This document shows, one piece after another, positions 1-5,349 of a stretch of DNA of 15,257 nucleotides. The stretch spans positions 1 through 15,257 of the forward strand of contig CASQEL010000015.1 in the NCBI GenBank assembly GCA_949427775.1. Direction: 5' to 3'. Made by a program: the position numbers and the translations under genes. The first letter of the stretch is position 1, and each line of letters begins with the position of its first letter. Under the pieces are notes generated by a model that worked only from the letters and a program-made list of their open reading frames with translations, had not been told where the DNA came from and did no database searches. The stretch comes from an uncultured Desulfovibrionaceae bacterium (lineage in GTDB: Bacteria; Desulfobacterota; Desulfovibrionia; Desulfovibrionales; Desulfovibrionaceae).

Positions 1-364
1 TTCGTCTGCTTCTGAAGCAGGCGGATGCTTCCGGAAAATGACTGTGGAAATGACCCCGGCCTGAAGGCCGGAGATTCCCGGTGGAGGCAATCTTGTGATT
101 GCATCCCTGAGCGGGTTCCTGCTTCCATGAGACTGCCCGGACGAACAATACCCGGTTTTCACCGCAAACATTCATTCCCACGTGGGGAATTTTACGGGTA
201 CAAATCAACCACCTCTTCTCGCCCAAGTTTCGCTGTTTCTCCACAGGCTGACACGGCATGCCCTGCCGCCGTGTCGCCTGTTGACACACCAAAGGCGGAA
301 ATACGAAAATTCCAGTTAAGGAGCGCCTTGTATCCTCCCCTGAAGGGAGAGATTTACGGCGCTT
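1..364. other. Geneless, hairpin-rich stretch at the window start
   Basis: No open frame here has a recognisable product or a convincing ribosome binding site. Several perfect inverted repeats are visible: CTGCTTC/GAAGCAG (6-20), CCGGCC-TGAA-GGCCGG (56-71), GCAATC-TTGT-GATTGC (87-102), a near-palindrome ATTCCCACGTGGGGAAT (174-190), and a longer hairpin at 244-280 with an 8-bp core GACACGGC/GCCGTGTC extended by CAGG/CCTG. The first 100 bases look somewhat like the structured 3' end of an IS200/IS605-type element, but no TnpB or TnpA residues can be read, so this is only a suggestion. Confidence 0.5.
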
Positions 365-517
365 TTAGAGCATTTTTCGCAATGAAATTGCGTAAATGCT
401 CTGGCGGGCGCGTGAGCGCACGCCCGCGCCGAATGAGCGGGAAAACCACGCTTTTCCCGCGAAATGACGGCAGCGAGATTGAATGAAACCGGAGAGTTTC
501 ATTCGAGAATGCTCTAA
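365..517. repeat. 153-bp multi-hairpin element with 10-bp terminal inverted repeats
   Basis: The ends TTAGAGCATT (365-374) and AATGCTCTAA (508-517) are perfect inverted repeats. Between them lie four stems in series: AGAGCATTT...AAATGCTCT with inner CGCAAT/ATTGCG (367-402), GCGGGCG/CGCCCGC (404-427), GCGGGAAAA/TTTTCCCGC with a 6-nt loop (437-460), and GAATGAAAC/GTTTCATTC with a 6-nt loop (481-504). The left end can pair either locally (with 394-402) or with the far end, giving alternative folds. The minus-strand reading frame across it gives a peptide unlike a real protein. It is either a dispersed palindromic element (MITE or REP-like) or a structured RNA; orientation is unknown. Confidence 0.65.
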
Positions 518-541
518 TAAGATTGATCCCGGAACAGATTC

Positions 542-567
542 GCTGTGACTTTTTACAAAGTCGCAGC
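542..567. repeat. Hairpin with 11-bp stem
   Basis: GCTGTGACTTT (542-552) pairs with AAAGTCGCAGC (557-567) around a TTAC loop, with one G-T wobble. It follows the multi-hairpin element by about 25 bp. Neither strand has a clear following T-run, so a terminator role is not supported. Confidence 0.5.
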
Positions 568-1032
568 TGAAAGATACGCCGTCTCCGGCAGGGAACAGCG
601 CACATATAATGCGCGTATGCCCTCGCGGCGGTCGCCCGCTCCGGCAGTCGGCGGAGCAATGAGGATTGCCCCTGAGACTCTCGAATAGATTACGAACAGA
701 AATGACAAAATTTCCGGCGTTATTCAGCTATGATAGCAATAAAAGAAACAAAAGCGACAAAGGTGACATGCACAAAAAAGAGCGCCGGGGAAGCCGACGC
801 TCGCATCATTGCCGCGCCGGAGCACTGAGCGGCGTTCCGGCCTTGCGCACATATAGACCGACGGGCGATTCTCGCAGTCTGTCCGGCCGCTCGAACATGT
901 ATGGTCTTTCCCGTGCAATGGCCGTCCTTGCCCGGATATTCACAGGACAGTCGGATTTTAGCGCCCGCTCCGGTCGCGACCGAAACACAACAGGCCGGAC
1001 GCCGCCGGGAAGCAAAAGGGACTGCGCGAGAG
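568..1032. other. Intergenic stretch with no recognisable gene
   Basis: Open frames on both strands here are short and have arginine/serine-rich composition typical of chance frames in GC-rich DNA. A short AT-rich patch near 710-760 contains the palindrome GCTATGATAGC (728-738) and one copy of the 12-mer ACAAAAGCGACA (about 748-759), which recurs twice at 3389-3400 and 3797-3808. No tRNA T-loop or CCA end was recognised. Confidence 0.5.
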
Positions 1033-1216
1033 ATTAGGGTCAGCCCTCATTAAAACGCCGTCCGTGAAAAGCCGAATTTTTTCAGCCTGCAAGGCGCGCG
1101 GCACACATCGGCCGAAGCCGCAGTGAACCTGCCGCAAGGTCATTGGCGGCCGTGCAACGCCTCGGGACGGAAAAAGGGGCTTTGCGGCAGGCGGATTACT
1201 GAGGGCTGACCCTAAT
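1033..1216. mobile_element. MITE-like 184-bp element, copy A
   Basis: A perfect 17-bp terminal inverted repeat bounds the segment: ATTAGGGTCAGCCCTCA at 1033-1049 and its reverse complement at 1200-1216. Pairing continues imperfectly for about 20 more bases inward. No transposase is encoded, so any movement would be in trans. The ends contain TA next to GGGTCAG, which would fit a TA target duplication as in IS630/mariner-type elements, but this is inference. Much of the interior (about 1057-1220) is repeated in divergent form at 2899-3193 on the same strand. Confidence 0.6.
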
Positions 1217-1224
1217 ACAGCATA

Positions 1225-1249
1225 ACACAAAATACTTCGTATTTTGCGT
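1225..1249. repeat. AT-rich hairpin downstream of glpK
   Basis: An 11-bp stem with one mismatch and a 3-nt loop is formed by 1225-1235 and 1239-1249 (core AAAATAC/GTATTTT). It lies between the MITE-like element and the hairpin cluster behind glpK. There is no clean T-tract on either strand. Confidence 0.5.
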
Positions 1250-1251
1250 CA

Positions 1252-1325
1252 AGAGCATTCGCCGAAAAACGCGGTTTTCGGCTCATTCACGGCGACTATG
1301 CCGCCGCGCCATGCTCTCGCATGGC
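1252..1325. repeat. Shortened relative of the 365-517 multi-hairpin element
   Basis: AGAGCAT (1252-1258) and ATGCTCT (1311-1317) form an inverted repeat. Inside is GCCGAAAA-ACGCGG-TTTTCGGC (1261-1282), followed by TCATTC and a GC-rich hairpin ending GCCAT/ATGGC (1308-1325). In the 365-517 element, read on the minus strand, the same order appears: a stem topped by AAAA/TTTT with loop GCGTGG, then TCATTC, then a GC-rich hairpin. The stem bases differ between copies but stay paired, which suggests a conserved structure. Confidence 0.5.
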
Positions 1326-1327
1326 GG

Positions 1328-1364
1328 CTAGTACACAGAAACTTTAGATGTTTCTGGGTACTAG
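1328..1364 (-). terminator. Hairpin containing the glpK stop codon; possible terminator
   Basis: Positions 1328-1342 pair with 1350-1364 in a 15-bp stem with one mismatch and a 7-nt loop (ends CTAGTAC/GTACTAG, inner AGAAAC/GTTTCT). The glpK stop codon TAG lies inside the stem base. There is no T-run after the hairpin on the minus strand, so intrinsic termination is doubtful. It may instead be a palindromic repeat that protects the 3' end of the mRNA. Confidence 0.35.
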
Positions 1365-2854
1365 GCTTCCACCCAATGCCGCGCCCGCTCCACGGCGCGC
1401 CGCCACTGGTGCCGGGCTTCTTCCCGGCGGCCGGAATCCACGCCCGGCTCAAAGCGCCGATCCAGTTGCCAGCGTGCCGCCAGCTCGGCATCGTTTTCCC
1501 AGAATCCCACAGCAAGACCGGCCAGACCGGCCGCGCCCAGGGCCGTGGTTTCCGTGACCACGGGGCGTTCCACCGGCACGCCCAGCAGATCCGCCTGAAA
1601 CTGCATCAACATGTTGTTGGCGCTGGCCCCGCCGTCCACCCGCAGGGCGTGCAGGGACATACCCGCGTCGATTTCCATGCATTCCATGATATCCATGGTC
1701 TGAAACGCAATGGCCTCCAGAGCCGCCCGCGCGATATGGGCTCTGGTGGTTCCGCGCGTCAGCCCTACCAGCGTGCCCCGCGCGTACGGGTCCCAATGGG
1801 GCGCGCCCAGTCCGGTGAAGGCGGGCACCAGGTAGACCCCGCCGCTGTCCGGCACGGAGGCCGCCAGCGCTTCCACCTCGTCGGCGGAACCGATGATGCC
1901 CAAGCCGTCGCGCAGCCATTGCACCACGGCCCCGGCGACAAACACACTGCCTTCCAGGGCATAGGCCGTCCCGGACGGTCCCTGCCAGCCGATGGTGGTC
2001 AACAGGTTGCCGGCGCTGCGGCAGGGACGATCGCCGGTATGCATCAGCAGAAAACAGCCCGTTCCATAGGTGTTCTTGACCATGCCCGGCACAAGACAAC
2101 CGTTGCCGAAGGTGGCGGCCTGCTGGTCCCCGGCCATGCCCGCGATGGGCACGCGATGCCCCAGAAATCCCGCGTCCATATACCCGGACACCTGGGAGGA
2201 GGCCACGATTTCCGGCAGCATGGAGGGCGGAATGTCCATCAGGGCCGGCAACTGGTCGTCCCAATCACAGGTATGGATGTTGAACAGCAGGGTGCGGGCC
2301 GCGTTGGAGGGATCGGTCACATGCACTCTGCCCCTGGTGAAATTCCAGATCAGCCAGGTGTCCACGGTGCCGAACCGCAGTTCCCCGGCCTCTGCCCGCT
2401 CCCGCGCGCCGGGCACGTTGTCCAGAATCCAGCGGATCTTGGGGCCGGAAAAATAGGGGTCGGCCAACAGTCCGGTGCGGTCTTTGATCAGCGGCTCCCA
2501 TCCCTCGGCGCGCAGGGCGTCGCACAGGGGCGCGGTGCGCCGATCCTGCCAGACGATGGCGTTGCATACCGGCGCGCCGGAGGCCGCGTCCCAGACGATG
2601 GTGGTTTCGCGCTGGTTGGTGATGCCCACGGCGGCCACTTCAGCGGCGGAAACCCCGGCCTGTCGCAGACAACGGGCCGCCACGCGGGCCTGGGTGTCGA
2701 AAATTTCATCCGGTCTGTGCTCCACCCACCCCGGCTGCGGGTACAACTGGGTGAATTCCTGTTGCGCCACCTCCACCAGCACGCCCCGCGCGTCGAACAA
2801 GATGGCCCGCGAACTGGTGGTGCCCTGATCCAATGCCAGTATGTACTGCTCCAT
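1361..2854 (-). CDS. glpK: Glycerol kinase
   Basis: Cytoplasmic FGGY-family kinase that phosphorylates glycerol with ATP to sn-glycerol 3-phosphate. The 497-residue length is close to the usual 500. The N-terminal phosphate-binding segment LDQGTTSSRAILFD (residues 8-21), TNQRET (79-84), the catalytic-base region GMAGDQQAATFGN (Asp243), and both FGGY signatures (GAPHWDPYARG; VDGGASANN) are intact. The ATG at 2854 is chosen because GGAGG lies just upstream and the protein aligns from MEQYILALDQGTTS; an upstream in-frame extension runs into repeat sequence and is rejected. No transporter (glpF), dehydrogenase (glpD) or regulator (glpR) lies within the window, so it appears monocistronic. It is bracketed by two related direct repeats. 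The identification is firm. Confidence 0.96.
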   Translation of the reverse strand: MEQYILALDQGTTSSRAILFDARGVLVEVAQQEFTQLYPQPGWVEHRPDEIFDTQARVAARCLRQAGVSAAEVAAVGITNQRETTIVWDAASGAPVCNAIVWQDRRTAPLCDALRAEGWEPLIKDRTGLLADPYFSGPKIRWILDNVPGARERAEAGELRFGTVDTWLIWNFTRGRVHVTDPSNAARTLLFNIHTCDWDDQLPALMDIPPSMLPEIVASSQVSGYMDAGFLGHRVPIAGMAGDQQAATFGNGCLVPGMVKNTYGTGCFLLMHTGDRPCRSAGNLLTTIGWQGPSGTAYALEGSVFVAGAVVQWLRDGLGIIGSADEVEALAASVPDSGGVYLVPAFTGLGAPHWDPYARGTLVGLTRGTTRAHIARAALEAIAFQTMDIMECMEIDAGMSLHALRVDGGASANNMLMQFQADLLGVPVERPVVTETTALGAAGLAGLAVGFWENDAELAARWQLDRRFEPGVDSGRREEARHQWRRAVERARHWVEA

Positions 2855-2898
2855 GATCTCCCTCCGGAGGACGGCGTTCCATAACGCCTGCCGGGAAC

Positions 2899-3193
2899 AC
2901 TCCGTCCGCGAAACGTCGAATTTTTTCGCCCGGCAGGGCGCAAGGCAAGTATTGGCCGAAGCTGCAATGAACATACCGCAAGGTCAAGGGTTGCCTTGCA
3001 GCGCCGCGGGGTAATCGTGCGAATGAAGATAATTTATTGAAAATATTGATTATTCATGTATAAACAACTAACAGTTTTTGTTATTTCAAATAGTTATGCT
3101 GTTCATCCGATTGCCTTGTGCAACGCCGCGGGACGGAAAAAAGCGTCGTTGCAGCGGACGGGGTGCTGAGGGCTGCCCCTGCGTACAGCATAT
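2899..3193. repeat. Split, divergent copy B of the MITE-like sequence
   Basis: Positions 2899-2990 match 1057-1147 of copy A at roughly three quarters identity, and 3111-3193 match the right part of copy A through GAGGGCTG and on to TACAGCATA. The two halves are separated by about 100 bp of AT-rich DNA (3011-3110). Similar 20- and 22-bp sequences, beginning TTGCCTTG and ending CGCCGCGGG, flank the interruption (2991-3010 and 3111-3132). The left terminal inverted repeat of copy A is missing here, and the right one has decayed. It sits in the glpK leader, in the same orientation as copy A. Confidence 0.6.
3040..3067 (-). promoter_or_regulatory. Candidate glpK promoter in AT-rich insert
   Basis: On the minus strand TTGTTT (3062-3067) and TATTTT (3040-3045) are separated by 16 bp. 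They lie in the AT-rich stretch that interrupts repeat copy B, about 190 bp upstream of the glpK start. AT-rich DNA gives many such matches, so this is weak. If correct, the interrupting DNA supplies the promoter and the repeat forms the 5' leader. Confidence 0.25.
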
Positions 3194-3440
3194 ACCGCAT
3201 GATAAAAATAAACAATGATATTTTAGATAGATATACTATTTACAAACAAAAAGAACAGACTGTCGCTTCTCCACGCGACACCGGAATATGCAGAGATCGT
3301 CGCCCATCCGAGGCACTCCCACCGCACCGAAGAACAGGGGAATGTTATAAATAGTATATTATATATCAGTATATTAACGCTATTATAAACAAAAGCGACA
3401 GATGTTCCTTCATCCCTGCCGCCGCTCCGGTACGCCATGC

Positions 3441-3537
3441 GTGCGGAATGTACATAATATAGTATTTTATTACACTATGTTATGTACATTACGAACATAT
3501 GGCTCAGATAACAAAGCAAAAAGGCGACATTCCGCAC
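3441..3537. repeat. Nested inverted repeats in AT-rich block
   Basis: An outer perfect 11-bp inverted repeat, GTGCGGAATGT (3441-3451) and ACATTCCGCAC (3527-3537), encloses an inner hairpin at 3447-3490. The inner stem is AATGTACATAA/TTATGTACATT plus ATAGT/ACTAT, with one mismatch between the two parts and a 10-nt loop. The outer and inner repeats share bases 3447-3451, so the two foldings compete. No coding capacity is seen. Confidence 0.6.
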
Positions 3538-3714
3538 CATGAAACCCTTTCAGTTGGAGGACGCATGCCTCCAGGCCGGGAGCAGGACACGGCATCGATG
3601 CGAAATGTTTGCTTTTTATTTTTATATATTAAGGTATTATAGCATTTACGAACATCTATGACAGAAAAGAAAAGACCTATGGCAACATAAGGAACATATG
3701 TTTTCCGGCCGCGA

Positions 3715-3756
3715 CGAATGACGGGGCAACACCCGGAAGTGTTGCCCCGTCATTCG
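3715..3756 (-). terminator. Perfect 18-bp hairpin downstream of aroE
   Basis: Positions 3715-3732 and 3739-3756 are perfectly complementary (CGAATGACGGGGCAACAC on the left arm) around a 6-nt loop. It begins about 70 bp after the aroE stop on the minus strand, where the operon should end. Neither strand shows the expected T-run after the stem, so it may act as an mRNA 3'-end barrier or be a mobile palindrome. Confidence 0.45.
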
Positions 3757-3826
3757 GAATACTACTTGTTATAGCAGTATATTAAGAAAGAAAAGAACAA
3801 AAGCGACAGGTACCGGGGAACACCGG

Positions 3827-4645
3827 CTACACCCCCAGAGCCGCGCGCAGCACTTCCCGCGCCCCGTCGGCGGGCAGCTCGCGGCCCGTCCAGAGGCGGA
3901 ACTGGGCGCGTCCCTGCTCCACAAACATGCTCAGGCCGTCCCGGGTTTCCCATCCGGCGGCTTCGGCTTCGGCCAGAAAGCGTGTCCGCAACGGATTGTA
4001 CACCAGATCGTAGGCCAGCCCCCGGCCGGAGAATCTCTCCCGCGTCAGCGGGGTTTCTCCCTCGTGTTCGCCCCGCATGCCCAAAGGACCGGCGTTGATC
4101 ACCAGATCGGCCCCTTCGGCGGCGCGCTCCTCCCAGGGGATGGCCTCCGCGCCGAATTCGGCGGCCAGTTCCCGCGCACGCGCGGCGGTACGGTTGGTCA
4201 GGCGCACGCGCGGCACGCCCAGTTCCGCCAGACCGGCCAGCACGGCGCGGGCCGCGCCTCCGGCCCCCAGCACCAGGGCTTCGGCAAACGTCCGGCCCCG
4301 CAGCGGCGCGAGGAAACCAGGCACATCGGTGTTCTCGCCGCACAGGTCTTTCCCGTCCCAATACAGGGTATTGACGGCCCCCACTTTGCGGGCGCGCCCG
4401 GAGACGCGATCCAACAGGGGCAGCACGGCCTGCTTGTGGGGAATGGTCACGCTGACGCCCCGGATAGGCAGCGTGCGCGCGGCGGTGAGAAAATCCGGCA
4501 GCTTTTCCGGTTCCAACGGCCAGGCCAGATACACGCCGTCCAGGTTCAGAAGCTCGAAGCCCCAATTGTGCAGCAGGGGGCTGAGACTGTGTCCCAGGGG
4601 ATGGCCGATGATCCCGTACAACGTGTCGGGCGAACGCGGATTCAT
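3827..4645 (-). CDS. aroE: Shikimate dehydrogenase (NADP+)
   Basis: Cytoplasmic enzyme of the chorismate pathway that reduces 3-dehydroshikimate to shikimate. The 272-residue length is normal. The substrate-binding segment GHSLSP (residues 18-23), the catalytic lysine in VTIPHK (Lys71), Asn92 in AVNTL, the catalytic aspartate in GENTD (Asp107) and the Rossmann motif GAGGAAR (127-133) are all present, so it should be active. The ATG at 4645 overlaps the preceding stop codon as ATGA (4642-4645), implying translational coupling to the SpsF-like gene. It is the last gene of an operon whose other members look like sugar-nucleotide genes, an odd setting for an aromatic-pathway enzyme. A long upstream frame extension is a shadow of the neighbouring gene. 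Confidence 0.93.
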   Translation of the reverse strand: MNPRSPDTLYGIIGHPLGHSLSPLLHNWGFELLNLDGVYLAWPLEPEKLPDFLTAARTLPIRGVSVTIPHKQAVLPLLDRVSGRARKVGAVNTLYWDGKDLCGENTDVPGFLAPLRGRTFAEALVLGAGGAARAVLAGLAELGVPRVRLTNRTAARARELAAEFGAEAIPWEERAAEGADLVINAGPLGMRGEHEGETPLTRERFSGRGLAYDLVYNPLRTRFLAEAEAAGWETRDGLSMFVEQGRAQFRLWTGRELPADGAREVLRAALGV

Positions 4646-5349
4646 CGCGCGTCCCCGGAGACAGCCGGAGCTGCCTGATCCGCCGCGGCGATCAACTCCC
4701 GCGGGGTCATGTCCGGGCGGATGGGCAACAACGCCAGGCGGCGGTAATCCTCGCGGGTGTCGATGTCCAGCTTGAGCTCGGGACGGCGCAACGCCGGGTC
4801 CTCGGGATCGAAGGTGCCGATACGGAAAGCGGCGGCATGATCCCAGATGTACGACAGGCAATGCTCGCGGTGGGCGGGCTCCACGGCGCGGCGGTCCAGC
4901 TCTTCCAGCAGGGAGAAGGACAGGGTTTCGGCCCCCAGGCCGTCGGGCCAGAGGTTGTTCCGGGGAATGTGGTTGTAGGCGTAGTCGCAGTTCCCCCGGC
5001 GATAAAAACGCAGCAGGGCGTCGACGGCTCCACCCCAGATCAGCGGGTTGTCCGCGCAGACCCGGACCACCTGATCCGCGCCGAAGGCCCGGCCCGCCGC
5101 GCAGAAACGCGCCAGCACGTCGTCTTCCGCGCCCCGGAAACAGGCGACGCCCTGCCGCGTCAGATGTTCGGCCAGAACCTGATCCAGCGGCGTGTCCGGC
5201 ACGGCCACCACCACCTGATCCACCAGTTCCGCCCGGGAGACGCGGCGGACCACCCAATCGATCAGCGGCAGGCCCCGCAGACAAATCAGGGATTTCATGG
5301 GCAGACGGCTGGAGCCCATCCGGGCCTGCACCAACGCGACGGTTTTCAT
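4642..5349 (-). CDS. SpsF-like cytidylyltransferase (CMP-sugar synthetase family)
   Basis: A 235-residue protein with an N-terminal nucleotidyltransferase motif, ALVQARMGSSRLPMKSL (residues 5-21), typical of the SpsF/CMP-KDO synthetase-like family, and a second conserved segment VRVCADNPLI (95-104) that probably carries a metal-binding aspartate. These enzymes join CMP to an acidic sugar for surface glycans; the substrate here is unknown. The start overlaps the previous stop by one base (TGATG), with GGAG just upstream. It follows a protein that already carries a CMP-sugar synthetase-like domain, so one operon holds two nucleotidyltransferase domains. No membrane segment is visible. Family assignment is good; the exact reaction is not known. 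Confidence 0.85.
   Translation of the reverse strand: MKTVALVQARMGSSRLPMKSLICLRGLPLIDWVVRRVSRAELVDQVVVAVPDTPLDQVLAEHLTRQGVACFRGAEDDVLARFCAAGRAFGADQVVRVCADNPLIWGGAVDALLRFYRRGNCDYAYNHIPRNNLWPDGLGAETLSFSLLEELDRRAVEPAHREHCLSYIWDHAAAFRIGTFDPEDPALRRPELKLDIDTREDYRRLALLPIRPDMTPRELIAAADQAAPAVSGDAR

Larger units (their letters stand above)
3194..3826. other. Geneless AT/GC mosaic with repeated motif
   Basis: AT-rich blocks of about 40-95 bp alternate with GC-richer islands of about 55-90 bp. Several islands start with GCGACA (3398, 3524, 3803) and several end with GGAATGT or a close variant (about 3339, 3445, 3602). The 12-mer ACAAAAGCGACA occurs exactly at 3389-3400 and 3797-3808, each about 13-14 bp after CAGTATATTAA; looser versions lie near 3240-3262, 3511-3529 and 3628-3668. 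No open frame looks like a protein. The mosaic lies just beyond the 3' end of the aroE operon and upstream of glpK. Confidence 0.55.

Noticed and set aside
354..659. 101-codon minus-strand frame over the hairpin element
   Set aside because: The peptide is produced by inverted-repeat DNA, has no domain and no good ribosome binding site; the span is better explained as a repeat element.
958..1230. Minus-strand frame sharing the peptide pattern MTLR-VHC-FG with one at 2706-2987
   Set aside because: The shared peptide arises only because the underlying DNA repeat is duplicated; neither frame has coding support.
1244..2884. Long plus-strand open frame of 546 codons opposite glpK
   Set aside because: It is antisense to a complete glycerol kinase gene with all signatures and shows His/Gly/Arg-rich composition typical of the reverse strand of GC-rich coding DNA.
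3194..3826. CRISPR array or tRNA cluster in the AT/GC mosaic
   Set aside because: Repeats are short, imperfect and unevenly spaced, with no uniform spacers, and no cloverleaf or T-loop motif was seen.
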